DNA of 64,000 nucleotides from assembly GCA_958296295.1 (NCBI GenBank), contig OY282460.1, positions 1,116,001 to 1,180,000 on the forward strand. Reading direction: 5' to 3'. How positions within the stretch are numbered: position 1 is the stretch's first letter; each line of letters starts with the position of its first letter. A model generated the notes under the pieces. That model searched no databases. It saw only the letters and a list, made by a program, of their open reading frames with translations, and was not told the origin of the DNA. The DNA comes from an uncultured Pseudomonadales bacterium (GTDB lineage: Bacteria > Pseudomonadota > Gammaproteobacteria > Pseudomonadales > Azotimanducaceae). Position numbers and translations under genes: made by a program. This document shows, in pieces, positions 42,913 to 50,819 of this stretch.

Positions 42913-43484
42913 ACCTCGACGGCACGATCTGGAATAGCCGTCCGTGGTACGCCGAGATCATTGCGGATTTGTCTGATCCGCACGGCTCGCCAGCTAGGCT
43001 TGAGGCAGAACTCGCGCAGGGAAAGAGCGTCGTCAAACTAGCGCAGGAGTCGAGCGTCAGCAAGGGACGTCTTGAAAAGGCGGCGAGAGAGCGCGGCAGC
43101 CGACTCCAGCTATACAAACACGTGCGACGTACCCTTGCCGAGCTTAGCGAGCGCGGGACGCCGATGGGCCTGGTGACGAACCTACCACGCTGGCTTGCGG
43201 TACCGCTGATTGAAGCGACCGACATCAAACAGTACTTCGGGGCCATCGCGACCCCAGGCGCGGGCGTGCGGGCGAAGCCGAGGCCGGCCGGAATACTGAA
43301 GGCGCTGAAGGACATGGGACGCGAAGTGGATCGGCATACTTGGCTGGTGGGCGACGACTACACCGACGCCGAAGCGGCGCTGGCGGCCGGCGTCCGATTC
43401 GCATGGGCTTCATACGGCTATGGTGCCACGCGCCCGGCGGCCGATGTCGAGCTGGATCAGTTCGCTGAGGTGCTTGAACTGTGA
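42888..43484 (+). CDS. HAD-superfamily hydrolase
   Basis: A 198-residue HAD phosphatase. Motif I is LLLDLDGTIWNS (nucleophile and acid/base Asp), motif II is probably GLVTNLPRW, the Lys of motif III is in RAKPRPAGILKALKD, and motif IV is WLVGDDYTDAEAAL. A small helical cap lies between motifs I and II, as in phosphoglycolate-phosphatase-like members. It would remove phosphate from a small molecule, probably a nucleotide or phosphoribosyl derivative, given its neighbours. The start lies inside the DprA-like gene, and the stop overlaps the next gene as GTGA. All three genes are therefore translationally coupled. Confidence 0.9.
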   Translation: MARQTLLLDLDGTIWNSRPWYAEIIADLSDPHGSPARLEAELAQGKSVVKLAQESSVSKGRLEKAARERGSRLQLYKHVRRTLAELSERGTPMGLVTNLPRWLAVPLIEATDIKQYFGAIATPGAGVRAKPRPAGILKALKDMGREVDRHTWLVGDDYTDAEAALAAGVRFAWASYGYGATRPAADVELDQFAEVLEL

Positions 43485-43663
43485 GGTTCCTCTACAAGAT
43501 TCACAGCAGCTACGACGGTTTCAGGCCGGCAGTGATTCCCCAACGGATGGAGAATGGGCGCATAAGGCTGGGCTGGCAGCACTACATCGACATCGTGGAG
43601 AGGGGATGGAAGTGCTGGGTCTACTTTCACGGACCACACCGATTCGCGAACGGCGTCTACCTA

Positions 43664-44859
43664 GTGTAGTGTCGCAAGCAAACCATTGATCACGTTCGGC
43701 GACCGTGTCAGTATGCGGCGGGCAAGGTTTGGAGCAAGGGCATGCGGGCAGCGCCAAGAATAGAGATGCCGGACGGGGACCGCGAGAAGCTGGAGCGGTG
43801 GTCGTCGTCGCGCTCCGTTCCGGTTCGGCTGCGGGAACGGTCGCGGATCGTGCTGAAGGCGTCGGAAGGGATGACGAACAAGGAGATCGCGGCGGAGCTG
43901 GGAGCGGAAGTGAACAAGGTGGGGCGCTGGCGTCGGCGGTACGCGGACGAGGGCCTGGCGGGAATAGAGAAGGAGCGGGCGCGGGGCGGCAACCAGGGCG
44001 GCCGGAGCGACGCGGAGCGGGCGGCGCTGCGCAGCCGGATCGTGGAGGCGACGACGACGCGGCTGCCGAAGGACGCGACGCAGTGGTCGTGCCGGTCGAT
44101 GGCGCGGGAGACGGGGGCGTCGCGGGACTTCGTGAACCGGACGTGGCGGGCGCGCGGTCTGAAACCGCACCTGTCGCGGACCTTCAAGCTGAGCAACGAC
44201 CCGGACTTCGAGGAGAAGCTGCGCGACGTGGTGGGCCTGCACCTCGACCCGCCGGAGAACGCGGCGGTGTTCAGCTTCGACGAGAAGAGCTCGATCCAAG
44301 CGCTGGACCGGACGCAACCGGGGCTGCCCATGAAGAAGGGGCGCTGCGGGACCATGACGCACGACTACAAGAGGCACGGCACGACGTCGCTGTTCGCGGC
44401 GCTGAACCTGGCGTCCGGGGAGGTGGTCGGCCGGTCCTTCCGCCGCCACCGCCACCAGGAGGTGCTGCGTTTCCTGCGCGAGGTGGAGAAGACGGTGCCG
44501 CCGGAGCAGGACGTCCACATCGTCCTCGACAACTACGCCACCCACAAGCACGAGAAGGTGGCGAAGTGGGTGGAGCGGAAGAAGCGCGTCCATCTCCACT
44601 TCACGCCCACCAGCGCGTCGTGGCTGAACCTCGTGGAGCGCTTCTTCGCGCGGCTGACCGAACAGCGGCTGCGGCGCGGCGCGTTCACCTCGGTGTGCCA
44701 TCTGGAGAAGAGCCTCCGGCGGTACCTGGACGCCTACAACGAGAATCCGCGGCCGCTGGTCTGGACGAAGTCGAGCGAGGACATCCTCGAAAAGGTCGGA
44801 CGCGCGCGGGCGCGCTTGGCGGCGGCAACTTAATCAATGTTATGTTAGCGACACTACAC
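43664..44859 (+). mobile_element. Intact IS630-family insertion sequence
   Basis: A 1196-bp element flanked by the TA duplication typical of IS630 (43662-43663 and 44860-44861). Including the TA, the ends form perfect 14-bp inverted repeats, TAGTGTAGTGTCGC. It interrupts codon 61 of the phosphoribosyltransferase gene. The single transposase gene is complete. Confidence 0.95.
43742..44833 (+). CDS. IS630-family transposase
   Basis: A 363-residue transposase. The N-terminal helix-turn-helix (MTNKEIAAELGAEVNKVGRW) and a winged-helix segment are followed by the DDE domain: VFSFDEKSSIQALDR, HIVLDNYATHKHEKV and SASWLNLVERFFARLTEQ. All three acidic residues are in place and there is no frameshift. 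It is probably active. Confidence 0.95.
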   Translation: MRAAPRIEMPDGDREKLERWSSSRSVPVRLRERSRIVLKASEGMTNKEIAAELGAEVNKVGRWRRRYADEGLAGIEKERARGGNQGGRSDAERAALRSRIVEATTTRLPKDATQWSCRSMARETGASRDFVNRTWRARGLKPHLSRTFKLSNDPDFEEKLRDVVGLHLDPPENAAVFSFDEKSSIQALDRTQPGLPMKKGRCGTMTHDYKRHGTTSLFAALNLASGEVVGRSFRRHRHQEVLRFLREVEKTVPPEQDVHIVLDNYATHKHEKVAKWVERKKRVHLHFTPTSASWLNLVERFFARLTEQRLRRGAFTSVCHLEKSLRRYLDAYNENPRPLVWTKSSEDILEKVGRARARLAAAT

Positions 44860-45723
44860 TAGAAGGGATCGTGGACGCCATCGATCTGGATGCCAACGAA
44901 GTTTGGCTGCGGGTGCGGGAACACGACACGCAGGCCCCAATAATCCCCCAAGAGACATCCCAAGTCGTCGCCCAAGTCGTGGCGCCACGGTATCGCCAAG
45001 TCTTTCTCTGGCCAGACGAGAAGACCATTGCGCCAAACTGCAACTTGACAGCCTGCAAAGAGGGGCGTTGTGACGATTGTGAGACGTGGGCGAGCATGCG
45101 GCTGATTGAGCGTGGACACGCAAAGCCGCCAGAGCGCTTGCGGCGGTCAGAGTACGAAGATGTCGTGCCAGCGCACTGGATCGTGCCAAAACGCTGCTAC
45201 GAGTCACGAGTCGTGCGAGAGGTTGAAGAACTTACGGCGAGGTTCACGGACTTCAAGCTCGGTGAAATGGCCTATGCGTACCCGTTCGCGCTGGCGATTT
45301 TCGAGCAACTTCGTCGCCGTGAGCTGCTTCACTTCGACTACGTCGTACCAATTCCACTATCTCCCGACAAGGCCGAACGCGACGAGCGGAACCGGGTGCT
45401 GGAACTCGCGAAGAAGGTCGGAAAGCTGCCCGTTCGCCCAATGCTAGATAGAGCTAACACACGGTATCTCCAAGGGAAAAATGCTCGCGGCTGGACGAAC
45501 TGCGAGTCAGTTCGAGAAAGCGTACATCGCTGCACTTCGGGCGTGCGTCCCACCTACCGCTAGACGCATATTGCTTGTGGATGACGTCCTAACTAGAGGC
45601 AGCACAGTAGCGATGGCCGTCAAAGCGATCCATGCGCAGCGCTCCAAGCTGTCGGTTGTTGTAGCGACGGTAGGGCAAATGATAGTGAAGCCAGTAGTCG
45701 CCAATAGCAGCGGATTTACGTAG

Positions 45724-46041
45724 TCGGCCGTGATCTCGCTGCGACACTTGGTAACCGTACTTGATCGAGAGCTCACGCTGGCTCCAAAAAAGTCGCACGC
45801 CCAGCCGGCACAGTGTTGATAGCAGCCCGTAAGCCGGCACAGCTTGGCTCGGACAACGACGTCATCTTTGACCCTAATGTTGCAAAAAGTTCGCAGCTCT
45901 ATAGGGCGAGAGCGGCGAGGTAGTCGTTCATCCTAGCCTTCGCTCCTGGGGTCGCACATGATGGAAAGAACGGGTTTTCGCTGCGGGTAGAGGAAGCGTC
46001 CGGCGCGCAGCAGGAAGTCGTTGCGCATCGTGCGCAGCCGC
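45724..46041. other. Unassigned stretch
   Basis: This lies between the phosphoribosyltransferase stop and the right 306-bp repeat. It holds short frames only. A minus-strand piece near 45933-46020 (LLRAGRFLYPQRKPVLSI) could be the tail of a transposase, but I cannot name it. No clear terminator was seen. Confidence 0.4.
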
Positions 46042-46347
46042 ATGGACGAGGCGCTCGGCGCCGCGCACATGGACGACGCCGGATTGTGGCGAGACCGGGC
46101 GCACCTCGCCATCCACGGCGACGAGAAGGAGCGGGCCTCGGTGGCCGCCTTGTTCGTCAAGCCCGCCGAGTCCGCGCCGAGACGCGAAAAGGGGCAGGTG
46201 GTGGAGTTCCCCGGAGGCGGCTTGACGCGGTGAGTCCACGGGCGGCGGCGGGAGGGCGCTTGCGCCGCCGGGCTCACGAGACATAGGCCGCCCATGCGTC
46301 CATCAACTCGCGCCGCCTGGCGAACAGGTCGCTCCTCGCGTAGGCGG
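46042..46347. repeat. 306-bp direct repeat, right copy
   Basis: Right-hand partner of 40007-40312, same orientation and same length, with scattered single mismatches (for example GGCGCC for GGCACC and GAACAG for GAATAG). In this copy the integrase end continues beyond the repeat, so it is the more complete one on that side. The coiled-coil gene is the more complete one at the left copy. Confidence 0.9.
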
Positions 46348-46420
46348 CTTCGGTCCGGTTCCAGACCGTGTGCGCGAGTGCCGCCTCCATCACGGCGCGC
46401 GGCGCGTCGGCCATTCCGCC
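46274..46420 (-). pseudogene. Tyrosine-integrase C-terminal fragment (right copy)
   Basis: The minus strand reads APRAVMEAALAHTVWNRTEA, AYARSDLFARRRELMDAWAA, YVS, stop. This is the end of a P4-type integrase, after the catalytic Tyr region. Upstream it abuts the Rpn-type nuclease gene directly at about 46420, so the catalytic core is gone. It records that an integrase-bearing element once ended here. Confidence 0.75.
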
Positions 46421-46979
46421 ACGCGCTGCTCCAGCAGCATCACCGCCCGCGTCAGATCCGGCAGCCCCGGATCGTCCGCCGTCGCGTGCCGCTCGTCAAG
46501 CACCACATGCCGCTGCGCCGCTGCCGCGGCTGGAACGGCGCCAACGCCGGCCCCGTCGGCGCCACGAGGTCCCGCACCTGGGACGCCGAGCGCCACTGCC
46601 TGTCGCCGTTGTAAAGCACCACCGGCAGCACCGGCGGCAGCGGCACGCCACCCCAGCCCTCCCGCAGCAGTTCCCGGTACAGCATCGCCGTGTACTCCAG
46701 CACCCGCAGCGCCATGCCCGCGTCGTCCCGCGACTGGAACTCCAGCATCACCAGCACGTGCAGCCAGCCGTCGGGCGCCGCCCGCAACCGCCACACCGTG
46801 CCGCCCCGGCGCTGGTGGAGGTCGTCGCCGACATGCTCCGCCGGCAGCTTGCCCAAGGAGCCGTAGTCCGCGCCGAGGACATTCCCCGGGAACAGGCTGC
46901 GCAGCAGGTCCGCCACCATCTCCGGGAAGGCGTAGAGGCGCTTGTGGATGGGGTCGCTGCCCGGCGTCGTGGGTTTCAT
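46390..46979 (-). pseudogene. Rpn-type (PD-(D/E)XK) nuclease, frameshifted and C-terminally truncated
   Basis: It starts at ATG 46979 with KPTTPGSDPIHKRLYAFPEM. The family core follows: VADLLRSLFP, LHVLVMLEFQSRDDAGMALR (Glu of the nuclease motif), YTAMLYRELL and VPLPPVLPVVLYNGDRQW. At 46509-46524 an 8-bp unit is duplicated (GCCGCTGC twice on the plus strand), which shifts the frame. Removing one copy gives FQPRQRHVVLDERHATADDP and LTRAVMLLEQ. The gene then runs into the integrase fragment. Rpn proteins are DNA nucleases linked to recombination. The missing tail may be the piece at 38.14 kb. Confidence 0.82.
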
Positions 46980-47439
46980 GGGGAAACGATAGCGCTCCGC
47001 ACACGGCGATGGCGCGCGACATCGGCCCGCCGGTTTGTAGGAGATCCCCGCTTCGTGGCGTTGGACACGTCCACACCGCTTGTGCGACTTCTCCCACATG
47101 GCGGTTCTCGCACTCCGCCGGCTCCGCGCTCGGGTCCACGGTGCGCGCTCCCAAACAGCGTTCGCCAGCGTCGACATCGCCCGCAACGTCATGGCGTCGA
47201 TGCTTGCCCAAAGGGAAATGTCTGCCTTCCCGCATGCGCGACGAACTTGCGCGCCGGCGCAAGTCATGGCCAGCGTTGTGAAAGCCCTTGGCGACCCTTC
47301 CGGCGCCATCGGCACAAGCCGTCGCCACTGGCCGCCCAACGGCTCGCGCAAGAAAAACGTCCCACACCCCGGCCGGGTTCGCCGCGTTGCTAAACTTGCG
47401 CCGGGCGGTGGCGACACCGGCGCGAGTTGAAGGAGGCCC
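46980..47439. other. Gene-free stretch
   Basis: Upstream DNA of the divergent Rpn relic and channel genes. I see no recognisable coding family or repeat. The only clear signal is AAGGAGG at the right edge, the ribosome-binding site of the channel gene. Confidence 0.5.
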
Positions 47440-48294
47440 ATGAGCGAGGCGGCACGAATGGGGGCTGCGGATTTGGCCCGACGGGTGGTTGCGACGGCTT
47501 GGTTCCAATGGGGGATCACCGCGATCATCGCGGTGAACGCGATCATCATCGGTTTGGACACGTCCGCATGGCTGGCGGCGCGGTTCGGCGCATGGTTCGA
47601 GGCCGCGAACCAGATCTTCCTCGGCGTTTTCGTGCTGGAGGCGGGGGTGAAGATCGCCGCCGCTTGGCCCAAGCCGACGCGCTACTTCAAGGACGGCTGG
47701 AACGTCTTCGACTTCACGATAATCGTCTTCAGCCTGTTGCCGAGCACCGGCGAGCTGGCCACTCTGGCGCGGCTCGCACGCCTGTTGCGCGTGTTGCGGC
47801 TGGTCTCCGCGCTGCCGGAATTGCGCCTGATCATCGTCACCTTGGTGCGCTCGATTCCGAGCATGTTCAACGTCGTGGGCTTGATGTCCATCATCTTCTA
47901 CATCTACGCGGTGGCCGGCTATCACCTGTTCCACGAAATCGATCCCACGCATTGGCGCACGCTTGGCATCTCCGCGCTCACGCTGTTCCGCGTGGTCACC
48001 CTGGAGGACTGGACGGACGTCATGTACGCCGCGATGGCGCACCATTGGTGGGCTTGGATCTACTTCGTCAGCTTCGTGGTCATCGGCACCTTCGTGATCA
48101 TCAATTTGTTCATCGCCGTGGTGCTGAACAACTTGGACGAGGCCAAGGCCGAGCGGCTGCGTGACCTCGTGGCGCCACCGTCGCGGCAGGACCTTTTTCG
48201 GGAGCTGCGGGCAACGCAGGAGTCTCTCTCGCGTTTGGAAGAGCGGCTGCGCATCGCGACGGCCCCCGGCGACGCGGGTCGCGGCGCGCCCTAA
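47440..48294 (+). CDS. One-domain voltage-gated cation channel (NaChBac/NavAb type)
   Basis: A 284-residue inner-membrane protein with six helices that would form a tetramer. S4 carries four Arg at three-residue spacing (111, 114, 117, 120) in LATLARLARLLRVLRLVSAL. The pore filter is TLEDWTD (187-193), followed by S6 (GTFVIINLFIAVVLNNLDEA) and a C-terminal coiled coil rich in Glu and Arg, as in bacterial Nav channels. The filter has two more acidic residues than the sodium-type TLESWxx, which points to calcium or mixed permeation. The ATG follows AAGGAGGCCC. Monocistronic. Confidence 0.92.
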   Translation: MSEAARMGAADLARRVVATAWFQWGITAIIAVNAIIIGLDTSAWLAARFGAWFEAANQIFLGVFVLEAGVKIAAAWPKPTRYFKDGWNVFDFTIIVFSLLPSTGELATLARLARLLRVLRLVSALPELRLIIVTLVRSIPSMFNVVGLMSIIFYIYAVAGYHLFHEIDPTHWRTLGISALTLFRVVTLEDWTDVMYAAMAHHWWAWIYFVSFVVIGTFVIINLFIAVVLNNLDEAKAERLRDLVAPPSRQDLFRELRATQESLSRLEERLRIATAPGDAGRGAP

Positions 48295-48392
48295 AGGGCG
48301 CGTTGGCAGTTTGCTGCGCAAACTGCTGGCGCCCTCTGCGGTGCGGGACGTTTCTTGGTTTACTTTCAATTCCCATCGGCTTGAGGCGACCC

Positions 48393-49571
48393 ATGCGAGT
48401 CCATTCCATCGAAACCCGCGCCTGCGACGCGGGTTGGCGCAACTACCATTTCGTCAAACTCACCACCGACGATGGCGTCGTCGGTTGGAGCGAGTACGAC
48501 GAGCACCAAGGCGCGATCGGCGTCACCGCCGTGGTGGAGAAGCTCGCGCCGATGGTGACCGGCGAGCGCGTGCATGACATCGAGCGCGTCCACGAGCGCT
48601 TGCACGCCCGGGCGCGGCAGTCGATGTCCGGCGTGATGGCGATGGGCATCGGGGCCATCGAAAACGCGCTGTTGGATGCCAAGGCGAAGACGTTGGGCGT
48701 GCCCTGCCACGACCTGCTCGGCGGCAAGGTGCGCGACCGGGTGCGGGTCTATTGGTCGCACTGCGGCACTTGGCGCATCTCCCGGCCGAACCTCTACCCG
48801 CCCGCCATCACGGACATCGGCGGCGTGCGGGCACTCGGCCAAGAGGTGCGCGAGCGCGGCTTCACAGCCCTCAAGACCAACATCTTCGATTTCAGCGCCA
48901 CGAAGAAAGGCGGGCGTGTTCGCGGTTGGTCGCCCGGCTTCGGTGCGCCCTACGCGCCGGATCGCAATGTGGAACGGCACCTCGTGCGCGAGCTTCGCCG
49001 GCATTTGGACGCCTTTCGCGACGGCGCCGGCGACGATGTGGACATTCTCTTGGACCTGAACTACAACGCGAATCCCGAGGGTTATCGACGCATTCTGCGG
49101 GCGCTGGCGGATTTCGATCTGTTCTGGGTGGAGATGGACACCGAACACCCGGAAGCGCTGGCGGACGTGCGCGCCACGAGCCCGCACGCGGTGGCCTCGT
49201 GCGAGTCGCTCATAACGCTGCCGGCCTTCCTGCCCTATTTTCGCCTGCGCGCCATGGATGTGGCCATCGTCGACGTCGTGTGGAACGGCATCTGGCAGTC
49301 GGCGAAGATCGCCGCCTGCGCGGCGGCGCACCAGGTGAACGTGGCCCCGCACAACTACTACGGGCACTTGGCGAGCATGATGGCCGCACACTTCTGCACT
49401 GCGGTGCCGAACCTTCGCATCATGGAGACGGACATCGATAGATTGCCTTGGGATGCGGAGCTCTTCACCGCGGTGCCGGACATCCGCGACGGCTACCTGC
49501 ACCTGCCGGCCACGCCGGGCTGGGGCATCGATCCGGTGGAGGAGGCGTTGGCGGAACACCCGCCGAAGTAG
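48393..49571 (+). CDS. Mandelate racemase/muconate lactonizing family enzyme
   Basis: A 392-residue member of the enolase superfamily, probably an acid-sugar dehydratase or racemase. The metal ligands are visible as the Asp of DILLDLNYNANP, the Glu of LFWVEMDTEHP and the Glu of VASCESLITL. ALKTNIFDF holds the KxN-type base motif of the barrel, and NVAPHNYYGHLASMMAAHFC supplies the second acid/base. A frame extends 30 codons upstream, but GAGG precedes this ATG, and the N-terminus MRVHSIETRACDAGW is typical. The substrate is unknown. Confidence 0.9.
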   Translation: MRVHSIETRACDAGWRNYHFVKLTTDDGVVGWSEYDEHQGAIGVTAVVEKLAPMVTGERVHDIERVHERLHARARQSMSGVMAMGIGAIENALLDAKAKTLGVPCHDLLGGKVRDRVRVYWSHCGTWRISRPNLYPPAITDIGGVRALGQEVRERGFTALKTNIFDFSATKKGGRVRGWSPGFGAPYAPDRNVERHLVRELRRHLDAFRDGAGDDVDILLDLNYNANPEGYRRILRALADFDLFWVEMDTEHPEALADVRATSPHAVASCESLITLPAFLPYFRLRAMDVAIVDVVWNGIWQSAKIAACAAAHQVNVAPHNYYGHLASMMAAHFCTAVPNLRIMETDIDRLPWDAELFTAVPDIRDGYLHLPATPGWGIDPVEEALAEHPPK

Positions 49572-49755
49572 CGTGACGGTGTTGGGGGTGTTGGCGTGCC
49601 CATGTGGGACGACAATCAGGTTTGCGTAACGTTGAGAATGGAAAGTGACGCACGGTGATCTCCAAAAGTCATCATCGCTGATGCCGCTCCCCAACGGGAG
49701 GTGCCTTTGTCCGAGCGTCTCGCACGGAGACGATGTGGAACCCGCTGGCTGCCCG

Positions 49756-50607
49756 ATGGCGAACATGGCGCAGCGTTGGGCTCGCCAACGTGGGCAGCGC
49801 CGTGGATTGCAGCGCCTGGTTGTCGTGTTCTTCGCGGCGGCGGCGTTCGCCCAGGTTGGCGCCGGGGCGGAGCGAACCCGCGACCTCACGACTTTCGTGC
49901 CGACCCGCATCGAATACGACAGCGTCGGCGGCGCTGGCGAGGCCTATTACGCCTACGAGGGGCGGTTGTGGGAGCGCTGGGAGACGGATTTCCCGCAGGC
50001 CGAGGAGAACTTCGCCAAGCGCTTGCGCGAGCTCACCGCCGTTGTCGCCGCCAAGGGGCCGGCGCGCCTTCGCCTAACGGACGAGGCGCTCGGCGATTCG
50101 CCGCTCATATTCATGTCCGACGTCGGCTACATGCGTCTTTCCGAGCGCGAGATGGCCGCGCTACGCCAATACTTGGAGAACGGCGGCATGCTCTGGGCGG
50201 ACGACTTCTGGGGCGATGCCGAGTGGGCGAGTTTCGAGCGCGCCATGGCCGGCGTCTTGCCCGGGCGGCGCTGGCGCGCCCTGTCCACCGAGCATCCGAT
50301 CTTTCACACGGTGTTCGACATCGAGGAAGTGCCGCAGATACCGGCGCGGGATTTCGCGTCGCCTTTCCGCGGCGCCAACACCGCCGAGCCGCCGTGGATC
50401 CACCGCTTTCCGGCCGGGTCTTTGGCCACGCCGTCCATCCGCGCCTGGGCCGACGACGACGGCCAACTGATGGTCATCGCCACGCACAACACCGACATCG
50501 CCGACGGCTGGGAGCGCGAATCGTATGGCGAATGGTATTTCGAGCGCTTCTCCACGCAGTCCTACCGCGTGGGCATAAACGTGGTGGTGTACGCGCTCAG
50601 CCACTGA
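49756..50607 (+). CDS. DUF4159 domain protein, exported
   Basis: A 283-residue secreted protein. After a basic N-terminus and hydrophobic stretch (LQRLVVVFFAAAAFAQVGAG) comes the DUF4159 domain: SPLIFMSDVGYMRLSEREMA, LRQYLENGGMLWADDFWGDA, HPIFHTVFDIEEVPQI and the end YRVGINVVVYALSH. The domain has a class-I glutamine-amidotransferase-like fold and is usually next to MoxR/DUF58-type complexes; none is here. The start is uncertain because there is no good ribosome-binding site. A broken copy of residues about 175-205 is found at 56.5 kb. Confidence 0.85.
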   Translation: MANMAQRWARQRGQRRGLQRLVVVFFAAAAFAQVGAGAERTRDLTTFVPTRIEYDSVGGAGEAYYAYEGRLWERWETDFPQAEENFAKRLRELTAVVAAKGPARLRLTDEALGDSPLIFMSDVGYMRLSEREMAALRQYLENGGMLWADDFWGDAEWASFERAMAGVLPGRRWRALSTEHPIFHTVFDIEEVPQIPARDFASPFRGANTAEPPWIHRFPAGSLATPSIRAWADDDGQLMVIATHNTDIADGWERESYGEWYFERFSTQSYRVGINVVVYALSH

Positions 50608-50611
50608 ACGC

Positions 50612-50719
50612 CGCCCGCCGACGACCATCACGGCGTGGCTGATCTGGGCGTTCCACGGCTGTTCCCGGGCGGTCGGTCGCGAATGCGATGCCCACCGGCT
50701 CGTCGTAGCGGCTGGCGAG
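50612..50719 (-). pseudogene. Two-piece relic of the multihaem/beta-propeller gene
   Basis: 50612-50661 matches 56861-56910 of the large gene almost exactly (the part encoding NAQISHAVMVVGG). 50671-50719 matches 59478-59526 (the propeller part). In the relic the two are adjacent, so about 2.6 kb has been deleted. It lies directly downstream of the DUF4159 gene, the same neighbour as at 56.5 kb. Confidence 0.8.
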
Positions 50720-50819
50720 TGCCGCGCGCCCTCTATGACTGACCGCTGGCAACCTTGGCAGCGGCCCGCAGGCGTATTCCGTGCGGGTCGCCGTCGTCGT
50801 GGCGGCTTGGTTTTGCCCT

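Larger units (their letters stand above)
43481..45723 (+). pseudogene. Phosphoribosyltransferase with PUA/EVE-like N-terminus, split by IS630 and frameshifted
   Basis: Removing the IS630 (43664-44859 plus one TA copy) and one A from the run 45477-45481 gives a continuous 347-residue protein starting at GTG 43481. Residues 1 to about 85 (FLYKIHSSYDGFRP, WKCWVYFHGPHRFANGVYLE, GIVDAIDLDANEVWLRV) look like a PUA/EVE-type beta-barrel. A Cys cluster (APNCNLTACKEGRCDDCETW) follows and could bind zinc. The C-terminal half is a ComF-like phosphoribosyltransferase: FDYVVPIPLSPDKAERD, GRTASQFEKAY and the PRPP loop ILLVDDVLTRGSTVA. As it stands the gene cannot make this protein. Confidence 0.75.
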
